A stretch of 64,000 nucleotides of DNA from contig NC_134951.1 of the NCBI RefSeq assembly GCF_965638725.1, positions 27,969,746 through 28,033,745 on the forward strand, given 5' to 3'. The stretch comes from Aptenodytes patagonicus. Its lineage: Eukaryota; Chordata; Aves; Sphenisciformes; Spheniscidae. Shown one piece after another: positions 1 to 12,200 of this stretch (its first letter is position 1; every line of letters starts with the position of its first letter). The position numbers and the translations under genes were made by a program. The notes beneath the pieces are model-generated. The model did not search any database. It was not told the origin of the DNA and was given only the letters and a program-made list of their open reading frames with translations.

Positions 1-150
1 ATGAGCTCTGCATGGCCTCGGGCCACGTATGGTGCGTCGTCCTATCAGAACAGGGAGCTGCGCGCCCTGCGGCACGCCCTCCGCGGCCCGCGCCTCTCGC
101 CTGCGGCCCACCGTTGCCACGGAGACGGCAACCTGCTTTGCCGCCATGTC
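1..150. promoter_or_regulatory. CpG-rich window-edge segment with RFX X-box-like motif
   Basis: The first 150 bases are far richer in GC and CpG than the following 4 kb, as at a CpG-island promoter or first exon. At about 110-129 a GTTGCC half-site is followed by ACGGAGAC and then GGCAAC. GTTGCCACGGAGAC fits the RFX X-box shape seen at many ciliary and housekeeping promoters. Both strands are open here: a plus frame runs from 1 to a stop at 151-153, and a minus frame starts at an ATG at 147-145 in good context (G at -3, G at +4) and stays open for 49 codons to the window edge. I recognise neither peptide. The likeliest reading is the 5' end of a gene extending left of the window, but strand and identity are undecided. 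Confidence 0.35.
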
Positions 151-924
151 TGAGCGCTACATTAACTCCCTCAGTCCCCCACACTGCCCTAACAACTCCG
201 GAGTGAATATTCACCCCAGCTGCTGCTGTTGCCCACCAGCTTGTTTCCATTTCGCCTCTTCCTTTAAAACAATAAGGTATAAATATTTTTTTAATTTGTT
301 TTTTTTCAGACATGATACTGATTTCTTGACAAAGCATTGGAAAATGTTTTGTGTCATCAGGCTTTGTGAACTTTCCTCTCTATATAAAAAAACATACCAG
401 AATTATGTTAATTTGGGTTGGAGCTGTGTTCAAAATTATGAGCCAATATTTAAGGTGTCCTTGCAAGGGAAATGGGTGCACACACAAACTGTTGTGCCTT
501 ACTGTATTAGCAGGGGGAACAGGGGCTGTAGGGAAGGGAGCCTCCTCTGTGGCTGATGAGACCCGTTGGGATATACCCAGTCCTGCCTTCCTGCAGAAAT
601 GAAGTGCAGCTCTGGTGTCTCATATTATTTAAAAAAAAGGTCCCATTTGTTGTTTTTCCAAACTGGTGCTGCCTGTGTTCAGCACACTTGAAAAGGGCAG
701 CTCACACATTATGTCCCAAGAAACATTTCTCCACACTGAATTATGCCCTCCGAACTCGGCAGGGTAAGTGTGCAATGTAACTGTCTTATAAACCCAGGAA
801 TATATTTACAAAAGATAGCCTTGCAGAGGGAAGAGAGAAATTGAAAGAAACTGTCCTTTTCTCCAGTGATCCTCATGCTGACTTAACACTTGGCTTCAGG
901 TATGTGAAGGGCATTGGCCTTCAC
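151..924. other. Unassigned intergenic sequence
   Basis: No exon, repeat or RNA gene is recognised. The sequence turns AT-rich right after the edge CpG segment. The open frames here have no recognisable motifs and look like chance. Confidence 0.5.
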
Positions 925-1504
925 AATTGGCCAGCAGGAGTAGGGAAGTGATCGTGCCCCTGTACTCGGCCCTGGTGAGGCCGCACCTCGAATACTGTGT
1001 TCAGTTTTGGGCCCCTCACTACAAGAAGGACGTCGAGGTGCTGGAGCGTGTCCAGAGAAGGGCCACGAGGCTGGTGAGGGGTCTGGAGAACAAGTCTTAT
1101 GAGGAGCAGCTGAGGGAACTGGGGTTGTTTAGCCTGGAGAAGAGGAGGCTGAGGGGAGACCTCATCGCGCTCTACAACTACCTGAAAGGAGGCTGTAGCG
1201 AGGTGGGTGTCGGTCTCTTCTCCCAAGTAACTAGCGATAGGACGAGAGGAAATGGCCTCAAGTTGCGCCAGGGGAGGTTTAGATTGGACATGAGGAAAAA
1301 TTTCTTTACTGAAAGAGTGGTTAAAGATTGGACCAGGCTGCCCAGGGAAGTGGTTGAGTCCCCATCCCTGGAGGTATTTAAAAGACGAGTAGATGCGGCA
1401 CTTAGGGACATGGTTTAGTGGGCATGGTGGTGTTGGGTCGATGGTTGGACTCGATGATCTTAGAGGTCTTTTCCAACCTTAACGTTTCTATGATTCTATG
1501 ATTA
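925..1504 (+). mobile_element. CR1 LINE, 5'-truncated 3' fragment
   Basis: This is the 3' end of a chicken-repeat-1 type non-LTR retrotransposon in sense on the plus strand. An open frame of about 160 codons (927-1418) encodes the C-terminal end of the CR1 ORF2 protein, with the family motifs [23 protein letters not shown] and [15 protein letters not shown] short 3' UTR ends in two tandem copies of the TTCTATGA-type octamer, the usual CR1 terminus. The absence of a poly(A) tail and the strong 5' truncation are normal for CR1. The C-terminal frame has no stop before its natural end at TTTAG, so this copy is not very old. Confidence 0.93.
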
Positions 1505-4500
1505 GGTGTTTTCCCAAATATTTTGAAGAGCAAGTGGGTTACCTAGAAGCTGGCAGGTGTTCTCAGTGCTACTGAGCTTGAATTTTTTTTACCATGATGT
1601 ATTTTTGCCAGCAGTTCCTTACATCACGGTTTGAATAACAAATGTGAGACCTTGCCTAAGCAAAGCCAAAACAACACTGTGATATTCAGTGAAAATTAGT
1701 GACCATCTTTCTTTGGCTAACATCAGCAGCTCCTGCCATCTCCATGTGAGGCAGACAAAGAGAAGGTTTTGAATGGGGTGTTTTCTGCTCACTGTTATTT
1801 TCAGAGCTCTCTCTCCACATAACAGCATGTTAAGCTTTCAGATTTCCTTCTTGTTCCCTCTAGTTGGATCCCTTTCTCTCTCTCTCTCCCTCTCCCCTCC
1901 TTAGTTTGTAATCTTAGTTTGTGTCATCTTGGCAAATTCCATACTGTCTCACTTACCTGTGATTATTCCCAATTTTGCCCTCCGCACCTCCAGACCCTGG
2001 ACCCTTCTCCTTTCTGGATGTGATTCTCTCCCCATGGAGACAGTCCATGTGTAAGAACAGAAAGTAGCATGCCATTGACAGGCAGACAATATCAGGAGCA
2101 TTTCGCACCTGAAAACCTTCTCTTTAGCATCTTTCCTCTTCTTTTCTCAGCTTTCCATCAGACAGCGCAGAAAGGATCCTAATATTTATAGAAGTTCAAA
2201 GGTTTCCTAGATCACTTCTAGTAATGATTTCAGACGACTCCTCTCTGAAACCAGGGTTAAGGGATTAACTTCCTCTGCAAGTATCCCTCCAAGCCCACTC
2301 AAGCAATAACATGACACAAACCAGCACGACTCCACTCTAAGGTCACTTACGGCCTAATGTGAAGGTGCATCGACCATTTCAACATCTGACCTGCAGGTCC
2401 TCACTATCCTAGAGTGAGGGATGCCAGCCACTTAACTCTGCTAGCTGTTCCTCCAGCAGTTGTTGGGAATTTAAGAGTGGAAAACTGATGGGAAATACAA
2501 CTTCTGTTTTGAAACCCAAGGTGGGCATGGAAAGGAAGACAGACGCACCGAATACCAGAAGTCTATATTTATCTGCCTTCTCCCGACAGTGACCTCCAGC
2601 CTTCTTGCTCCATGGAGCCTGGGATGTGCCATATGTCTTGTTAAACTGCTTGTGCTCTCTGCCTCTACGGTTTAAGCCAATGTATATCCTATACCAGTGG
2701 GAAATGCAATTGTTTTTAACAGGTTTTTTGCACCTCTTACAGGGTTAAACTGCAAATAGGGTATGCTAGCATTTTTCCAGCACCCTTATTTTCAGATTTA
2801 CTCTCTTGTTTAGCTTGCCTAAAAGCTTGACAACACTGAAGGATGCACTTTTTTTTTTAAAATCCTGGTTACAAAAGTAATAAAATTTTACAAGAGGGCC
2901 CTACCTTACACACACATGTGAATACCTCACATAAGTAAATTTTCTATTTCAGTTCTATTTATGCTTAAAGCATAAAGGTGCACTTGAGTACACAGTTCGC
3001 TAGCGCTCACTATTTGAGTTATGTGCATAAGCACACACTTGCCCTCAGATGAACAAAGATGAGTTTCAGTGTTTGCAGGTCATAGCCAAAAAGCTACACA
3101 ATTGTATCAGACATAGTAGTAAAAGAATAAGTTGCCTGTGACAAAATGCAGAGCATATTCAGTTAAAAACCCCACATCATCTAGTTGCATCCTAACAGAA
3201 ATAAATAATTAATTGTCCTTCTGTAGTCTGCTGCGTGGGAGAGATGTGGGGGAATGCTGGAGAGTGAGCAATCTGGAAAGGAAGTTCGTTCTTCTGTTTT
3301 CTCCCTACCAGGTTCATTTTCCAATAGTTTTTTCTAATTTCCTTTTTTCTACACTTTTGTCATGGCAATATTAAACATCAGATTTGGTTACTGACATCTG
3401 CTGGCACAAAGTTTCCTTCTATGCAGATGCTGCTCTGCCGCATCAGGCCCCTTCACAAGGCAGTTATTGTCTGCTGTAAATGTATATAAGCCCTAATATT
3501 TTTGTTTTAGAATCAATAGAAGCCGAACCTCTGTTGCTCTGTGTTCTGTCCTACAGCTGTAGAAATAAACCACCTCTGCCTTATCTGAGTCTGCAAAACA
3601 GATTGCATGTTTCTTCTACAACGCTTCATTCTCAAGAGATAATATATTTGTAACCTACATGTGAAATGCTGGTAAGATCATACACAAGGTTTGAAATAAT
3701 TGATTTATGAAGAAAAATAATCAGTTTTGCAAGGAAAACTTTGCAGAGAGATCTTAAAAAATCCAATTCACCCACAGGCCTTAATTTAAAGATGGTAACA
3801 TTGACTACATTTTGACCTTTTACAGGTGTGTAAGCAAGTGATGTACCAATCAGCTCACAGTAATTCCACTTTCACATTCAAAGCCCATCCTGTTGCTCAG
3901 CATGGAGAGGTAGCAGCCACATGGATTGCATGGGGATGCGGTAGCAGCTACGAGGGAGGTAGCGTCTCTGCACAGTCAGGTGTGCAGTGGCTTTCTTCTT
4001 GGGACAACACAGAGGTGCCTGGTGACATAAGGTGGCAGGATGCACCACAGCAGCACAGCTACACGGGCAGTTCGCCTATGGCATTGCCAACTGCTAACAA
4101 ATAAGTTCAGTTACCTTTCTGGTACCTGAAGAAGCAACTTCTTCCAGAAACTGCTTGAGACCTGCTGCTTTCACTTACTAGGGAACCAGGAGGAGACAAA
4201 GCATCGACAGCAAGGGTGACACAGCGAGGCTGGTATCACAAAGCTGAGCACTTGGGTGGCCTGGGGAATCATGGCTCAGAGCGCCTGGTGAAGGTGAGGC
4301 AGGCCAGCACAGATCCCATGTGCTGGCACACCAGCTAAATGAGGAGCCACCTCCAGAGCAGATCTTTCCAAGACCTCCTGTGACTCCCAGAGGGTTAGGT
4401 AGTCACCACCAAATGTGATTGACAGTCTTGTGGAGCAAGGTGCCAATGCCTGCCACAATGGCTGCCACTGCTGTGCCCAGTGGCTCAGTATTTGGAGCAG

Positions 4501-5985
4501 AGATCCAGGGTGAATGCAATGCAGGTCCATTCCTCCCTTCAGCTTGAGCTGACCCTGACATCAAACCTGGGAGTCTTTTGGGTGGCACATTCTTCATTGC
4601 TCACATTGGACCAAAGTCACTTTCCAAGAAACCTTAAATAGTTTTTTAGGATAGAGATAATGAGCACAACTCACTAAATGATTAGTGAACTTACCTGCAC
4701 GAGGAGAGATTGATAAAAGAAATTTAGGCAACTTTATTACACCTTTAATGCACCTGAGCTGTCCTAGCCATGAAACCTGCGCTGCTCTGTGACCCCACTC
4801 CTCCCTTCCCCATTGCCACTCTGTGAGTCGCCTCCACCATTGCAGACAGGCCTCGCTGGGAGGAATTGTGACCACCTTAGTGTCACTGGTCCCACCACAT
4901 TGCCGCAAGGGCGGGTGGTGCCCCACAGTGCTGCCAAAGCAGCAGCACCCCTAGCCTGCCCGCATTTCAAAGTGGCAGCTCAGGCTCAGGTTTTGCCCTC
5001 TGGAGTTCTCCAAAGATCACATCAAACACGAGGCAGTGCCAGGGCACGGACGCTGGAAGACGCTGTCTGTGTTACTGAATTGTAAGCGACTCGCTCAGGG
5101 GTTATTGGTCTGTGCCCGCTGCTCTTGCCCACATGGCTCCCAGCTACAGTCAGTCCACGCCAGGGCCCAGCTGCAACAGGCCATCTGGATGTGGTTACAC
5201 AGCTTTGGGTAATAAGAGAGTTTAATAGTGTGTATATGGCCTCAGAGCCAGGGAATGGAGCCTGGGGCTTCTTGTTTTACTAGGACTAGCCGTTGGTATC
5301 CAGAACTGGGGCTAGGAAGCAGCTGAGAGTCCCCCAAAATGACAGACAAATGCACAGAAAGAAGCATGAACAGATACTGAACCTTAGTGATCGTCTGTTT
5401 GACGATGTGGCTCTGCCCTCCCCATCCTCTGAAGAGGTTCATCACGTGAAGAGGTGCACAGACTCCAATGCACTGGGAACAATGAACTAAGGTGCCTGGA
5501 AGAATCACATTAAAAAGGTAGAGGAAGAAAATAATGGAACATTGTAAGAGCTGGTTCCTAGGCAAGACCTGGGAAGTGTGAGAAACCAAAGAGATTTGGC
5601 TTTAGTAACAACAGATGAAACTAATACTAAATTAGAAGTTTCACTCACACAACACTCTAAAAATAATGCCATGTAAGTACTTACTCACCAAAATTGCTCT
5701 TGAAACAAGTCTACTTCTTTAAAGGATAAGTGATTCAGTGAGTCTTCTGCTCTTTCTTCTCTTCCATAGCTCTTATTCGGAAGCCTATTTTCATCCAGAA
5801 AATATCTTCTTCAACAAGTTACATTCTGACAATACTAACACTGCATTGGTCTTTTTCCATAAGAATAAATTCCCTACCCTACAAATAGTTCTTTGCTTCC
5901 ATACTCCTTTGTTTTCATGTTTTGCCAAGAATTTGATATCAATAAAGACAAATCTGTTGTCACGTTGCCAGAGTAATCAGAATGC
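1505..5985. other. Intergenic stretch 3' of the first GST gene
   Basis: No coding exon with family motifs, RNA gene or transposon is recognised in these 4.5 kb. A short CT-rich microsatellite lies at about 1873-1900. A locally GC-richer part at about 3830-5200 has several open frames on both strands, none resembling a known protein. Confidence 0.5.
1873..1900. repeat. (CT)n-rich microsatellite
   Basis: A short pyrimidine tract of alternating CT with C-run interruptions. Simple sequence with no sign of function. Confidence 0.7.
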
Positions 5986-5991
5986 TTTATT
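5986..5991 (-). terminator. Poly(A) signal of the first GST gene (candidate)
   Basis: AATAAA on the minus strand, about 135 bases after the stop codon of the first GST gene. It is the first canonical hexamer downstream of that stop, which would give a short 3' UTR. Confidence 0.6.
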
Positions 5992-6125
5992 TCGGTTTTG
6001 GGGTTTCTTTTACCATTGCTTTTAACTACAATGATACTAATTTACTGAGCTTTCTGCTTCCTTTGGTTTGGGGTTTGTTTTTTTTTTTTTCAGTGTTTTG
6101 GGTCTCACCAAAGGTAGCAAGGCAT

Positions 6126-6248
6126 TCATTTCTTAAAAATCTTCAACACAGTTTCTATATAACATTCATCTGGTGGGGGTTTCCTTGGGCTGCCAGGCTG
6201 CAGGAACTTCTTAATTGTAGGCATATTGCTCATTCTTATTTTAAAAGC
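6126..6248 (-). CDS. GSTA: First GST gene, coding exon 6 (terminal)
   Basis: Encodes [20 protein letters not shown] and the short C-terminal helix ending KIFKK, with stop TGA at 6128-6126. Acceptor TTTTTAG. The tail matches the short mammalian-type end, not the longer YYDIKAI tail of the neighbouring gene. Confidence 0.92.
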   Translation of the reverse strand, partial: AFKIRMSNMPTIKKFLQPGSPRKPPPDECYIETVLKIFKK

Positions 6249-9200
6249 CTAAAAAATAAAAACAACAGAGTAAGAGAGAAATTCCAGCTACTCCAGTAGC
6301 AAACAGTGCTCCTTGCACAGAACAACTGCTTCCTCCTGCTGCTAGAAGACATCCTAACATTCATTCAGATCTCGTGCCGTCTACAGAGTCTCCTTCTGTC
6401 CAACAGGAGAAGGACCCAGCTGCTGCAAAAAGCCTGTTCTTACCAATGAAGGCAGTACTGGAGCAGAAAACATCTAAATCTCTGCTGCCTGAAAGAAACT
6501 GAAGGCAAAAATTCAGTATCCGGGAGCACCAGAGGATAGTTTTGAAGGTACAAATACACTAACCCAGCTCATGACCTTTTTCTTTTCATTGCTGGTTCTG
6601 ATGGTGCAAACTCCCGTGTGGGCAAACCACGATATATGTTAACATGATTTCCATTTTTACTACATTATGTAAGTATCTGAGCTCTGTTTGCATCTAGCAT
6701 GGCCACTGTTGTCCCACTGTCACAGCATTTCTAGGATTGCGTGGCTGAAGGTGAAAAGGCTGGAGGCATCCTTGGCTCAACTCAGTTGTCCAGTAGAGCC
6801 TTCTCGTACTGTGTTGTAGCCTGAGGTAGCCAAAATATCTACATAGGGCTGGCAGATATAACACAGCCCCTCAGGGAGACCTATTCCCTTCTGGAGCAGT
6901 GGCTGGAGGCCAGGACTAAGATTAGGGAAGCGTTGGGCATCTCAGGTGGCAAGAGATGCCTGTATTAAGGCAACTGAGTCAAGGATCCTGAGACATCTCA
7001 TTGTACAGACAGTCAGAGAGGACTCACTGGTGCAGATTGCAAGCAGCTGGAGACCCCACAGTTAGCTGAGCAATCTTAGATACATAAGAACCTCTTCTAA
7101 CAATGGGGCTAAGGGCTTCACAGAGTGACAGCCAGTTCTTGCTGGCAGATGTATGAACATAATTTCCTCTTCCTTACAGGCAGTGGAAGGATAAGGGGGA
7201 AATACAAGAAGGAGCAAGAAAAGTAAAAACTGAAGTAAGTAACCACCAATTTTAGAAACTTTTTCCCTTCTGGCAGTGAAGGAATCCCTCCTTCAAGGCA
7301 TGGCTTCAGCAGAACTGTGCCCATGCCTAGTGGCTAGGATACTTTGCTAGAAGATGGGAGCTAGAGGCAAGAATTACCTGAGGCTGCAAAACTGCATATG
7401 GGATAAAATCTGACACGTTACTGCCCACTTCATGGCTGAAGTGCCTCATTCTGTCACGCTAAATTCAGGCTTAAACTGTTGGGGTTGAGATTTAAAAATT
7501 TTTAAAAAGTAATTTAAAAAAAAATCAAAACCCTTTTCCTCATCAGTTCCAAGCAGAAAACCTAACTGTGATAGTCTGATGCTGAACTGTTTCTTTTGTT
7601 AATGGGAATAAGACCAAAGTCTTATTCCCCTCAAATTAACAGTTCGTAAGCACAAAGAAGCATGACCTCAAGCCTTGCATCCTCAACCCAGATTTGCAGT
7701 GCCTACACTGCTTTATTACCATGATTACAGGCACATGGGAGGACTGCTGAACACTATCTGCTTTTTTCCAGTCACAGACTACTTGGGTCCACTGTATCTC
7801 AACTCTTAATGACTCTTGCAGGTCATGCCCTAGGCTTGCCCATGCACTGTGCTCTATAGCATGCTGCACACCTGGAGGCTTCTGATTTCTGGTCATGTCT
7901 CACAGCAGAAGTGCCTCACTTCTGCTTTGTTTCAGACTTTGTACATGGCACAAAGGCAGAGAATTCATCCTCAATTGTATCGAGTTGTTTATTGAAAGAA
8001 AAGTGGCTTAATGCTAAGGCTTGAGTTTCTAGTCATACTGTAGAAGGCAGAAGTGAAGTGAGGTTACTGGGATCCCAAAATTGTAATACCAGCCAGTACA
8101 GAAAATGGCACACTGTACCTTATTCTAATGTGTCAACCTGTATCACAGACTTAATTTGTTATCTGGTATTAGATAGCGTCTACTGGCAGGAAGCAGGAAA
8201 ATGAAAACAAGGCAGCTTAGATCAGTGATTCCCTTGGGATGACATTAATTTATTTCTATTGAGGAGGCATATACCACTCAAAGAGGGATAGGCATACCTG
8301 AACAGGGTTAATCAGGAGCACAGTGTCTTACAACAAACCAGCTAAATCAATTCCTTCTTGTGCTTGATGTTAAGCAAACATACGATAGTGACAGTTCCTC
8401 AAAGAGCCCACACTCCTGATTTACATAGCATGGAGAGATGATCACTTCAGGATTGCCCTCTAGCTCCTGAATACAGGCATGCTCAATAACAAAATTACCT
8501 GCAACTGAGGAAACCCCGACAGCACAGCAGGTATTTTCTCCTCCACTGCTAAAATGGCTTCAATTAGCTGCACATCTGCCCAGCTGAATTTGTTGCCCAC
8601 GAGAAAGTCTTGGCCGTGTTTCAAAACCTGTAGAATACAAGAGAATGTGGGCTGCAGATGAGAATGGGACATATGATGCCTGGCAGCTAAGCCTCACAGC
8701 ACAACTGTAGAACTGAACAGCGATTATATCTGAAATTTCAGGGTGGAGTTTTCAGCTGGAAGCTGTGAGCCTAAATCATTTCATTATTGTTGGGAAAAAA
8801 TCTGAACTCTTGTAGTACACAAGCTTCGGTCACTCGGTAATGATGAATGATGATAGGCACTGGGAACAGGGACAAAACCATGCACTTAAGTAGACTAGTA
8901 ACAGTAATAGAATTAGAAATAGGGATAATGGAGGAACTAAAGAGTAGCTTGGAGAATTTATAAAATTGCCATTTAGATATTTCATTTAAAGTTATGTCCA
9001 GTGTTGACACCAGGAAGCAAACTTAGAAATGCAGAATTACAATAGCTAACCAAAGAAAATCCCTGCCTTTGGGAATAAGTTATTATAGTCATAAGAACTT
9101 CTAGGACATTCAGCCTTTATTGTTTTCCATCAAGACTAGATGAATGTTACAAAAGTGAGAAATGTTGCCAGATGCCTGAGTCATATGGGTTTGGTTTGTT

Positions 9201-12200
9201 GTTTTCAAAAATGGGATGTGCAGAAATCTATGACTTTTGTTTTTCTAAAGTACTCCTAATCTCTCTACCTGATTTATTTGCAAGGGATTTTTGCATTCTT
9301 CTAATGAAAATGTTCCAACTGAAATTAAGTATAGCAGAGAGATGTGCTCTAAGCAAATGTAAGTGTGGAACTATCCCCTCAAGGAAAAAAGAAATCATAC
9401 GTGCTTGCTTTTACTTTAGTGAAAAGTTTTGCTGTATAGCTGAGAACATATTGCTTTGTTTGCTTTGTAGATGTTCAAATAACACAGCCCTGACAATACA
9501 AGCCAAGAAATAGAGAAAATGTGCTGCTGTATTTCCCCTCCTTTGAAAGAGCCAAGAAAGCTGAGGATTTGGAACTGACCTGCACTACAAACATGTTCTT
9601 ATTTTGGGGAAACTTTTTGATATGGTAAATACAAGTTTTATAGACACATCCTCACTGTCACTTACCTTTTCAAAGACTGGGAAGTACCTGTTAATTGCCC
9701 TGTCCTTAATTGAGTCAAGATTTTTCTCCTTTGTCTCAGGTGGAGAGAAAGGAAACACCAAAATCATTTGCATCAGATCTGTTATGCCTTCCACATACAT
9801 GTCAATCCTATTGGTGGGGGAAAGACAGTAGAAAAGAGCATAGAAGTTATTTCATCTGTTTTCCAATTAACTAAGGCAACTTACAGAAATTTCATATCAC
9901 CACCGTAGTGCCAATTTTCACAGCCAAAACTAAACATAAACTAAACCTAAATATTTTTTAAAAGGACTAAAAGCCTGTTTCTGTTCAGCAGCATTTCAGA
10001 AATAGTGGTTAAAACCTAAGCAAAAACTAGAGTCCTGGCTTTTTATGTGTTAGCCTTTCTCATGCCTTTCTACTGGATTTACAGGATTGAATTTATTATA
10101 TATAATGCAGCTATCAAATAATTGCTCATTAAGTGAAAGGAGGTGTTACAGTACAGGGCTCTCTCCTTCAAGTCTTTCCCATAGAGATTGTATTTCCCTG
10201 CTATGTAGCTGAGGATGGCTCTGGTCTGCACCATCTTCATCCCATCAATCTCAACCAGAGGCACTTGCTGGAACATCAGGACTCCATCTAGGATGGAAAG
10301 TTGAGGGAAAGCTTGTTAGTTCCTCCTAGACTGCTAGCTTTACAGGAGAGCGAGAGACTGAGCACATTTCTTTTGCAGTGTAGGAGATCATTGATGTCTT
10401 GCCCTAACTGTAAAACTCCATGCAGTAAACTAACATTGTGGGAAGGATCAAATATTGACTAGCCTGCAACACACTTTTGTAGCTAGGTCATCACAGTGCA
10501 GCTGGGCCCCTCACTTTACAGCATTGCCAGAGCTTCACTGGCTGATGGGAGCTGGCACCGCCTGCTCCTTTGCACTTCTGGACCCTGCCTCATGCTGGCA
10601 GGAAAAGCCTGAACCAGCACTTTCAACCCAAGGGATCGGAGGAGAATAAAGATCTGTGTTAAATCTGAACTTAAAAAAAAAAAAAAATCCAATTATTTTT
10701 AATGCAGATTAGTTCCCTGTCAGGGACATATACACATGACTAGAAAGAATGAGAGGGGTAGTACCACAGCAAGACTGAGCTACAGGGATAAAGGAAGAGG
10801 TCAGGCCACTTTAAACATCGCGAAGCTACAGGGTTAGAGGCAGGGACTGTGACAGCAGTTGCCGTTTAAGTAAGTTTTACACAGTCACTCCAAGGACAAG
10901 AGTTTGAGAGTCCCCATAGATTTTCATTACAGACCTATCCTCAGTGTTGTTCCACAACAATTTAAGCCTATTTAGATATGTCTTCGTAGTCCCATTTTCT
11001 CCTGGTGCTGGTAGGAGCATTTGTCTGAGCCTTCAGTGAGGCAGCTCTGAGAGCTAAGCTGACGTAGACATTCAGCATAGCAAAGTCAGTCTTTTCTAGA
11101 CCAGTTTTCTGCTGGACTAATTCACTGTCTTCAGAGATAGTCCCTCCTCCACTTACACATTAAGGGCATCCAGAGAACAATCCCACCCTGTTAAAATCAC
11201 TGCAAAACTCCAAATCCAGCTAGGCAGCTGCCACTTTGCATTGCTTGAAGTTAATAATTTTTTTTTAATTGCTCAATTTTAATCCATTCAGTGCATCCTT
11301 CTTTCAGGTATAAGGGTTCATTTTAACAGGCACATCTGTTTACTTTTTTCTCCACAGAGCTATTAAAATACTTTGCTAGTCCAGAATTAATAAACATTCT
11401 TCACTCATTCTATATTATTAATTTACAGTTTAAATTCAAAGAGTAGTTCTCTCTGCAGCAATGAATAGCCTGTGTTTGTTTCTTGTAAACATTCACAGAA
11501 AGATCATGTGTCTTCATGTCCTTCCAGAACACACCTCTGCAGCTTAAGGAAGAAGTATTACTTGGTATCTATCTAGCAGAAACACAGTAGAATGGGAAAA
11601 CTAACAGCTCTGCAAGGATATTTTTCAGCAGAAAAATGTGAAGTGAAAAATAAAATCTGACTTTCTGGCCCTTGACAAAAAGTGATGCAGCAAATGTAAG
11701 TGAACGGAATGCACGGTTTGTTTCTTATCTACAGAGAAGAGGTATTTCTCCCGTATGACCAGTAGCGGACTGCTTCTTTTCGCTTTGCAGTGAGAACCAC
11801 TTCACATAACCACTGCATAGAATATATATGCAAGATTAAAAGCAGTTTGCCAGTCATTTTGCGGATTGAATTGTGCTGTCGGAAGGTGGCCTGTGGAGCA
11901 TACATTAAAAAACCAGTAATCTAGACCTACTATTTGTCACCGACCAGCAGAGCGTGTTGAAATCCAGGTAGCAACTTGGGCAACCCGTGGCTGCACAGAT
12001 TGAGCCAAGCTAGTCATCCCTCAGGCCAATGGGTACAGATCTGGCCAGGCCAATGCTATTTAACTCTCTCGGCCTCCAAAACAACTGTCTGTCTGCAAGC
12101 TGCCTGTTGGGAACAGCTCCTGGCCTAGGCTTCATCCGGGACGCTGCTGGGACATTGCTTAGAAGATCATCAGCTGGCATGGGCCAAAGTCACGCCTGGA

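Noticed and set aside
29-556. 175-codon plus-strand open frame at the window edge
   Set aside because: It crosses from CpG-rich to AT-rich sequence and has no recognisable domain. Strand of the edge gene is undecided.
3826-5085. Several open frames on both strands in a GC-richer patch
   Set aside because: No recognisable protein motif, splice-phased structure or transposon ends.
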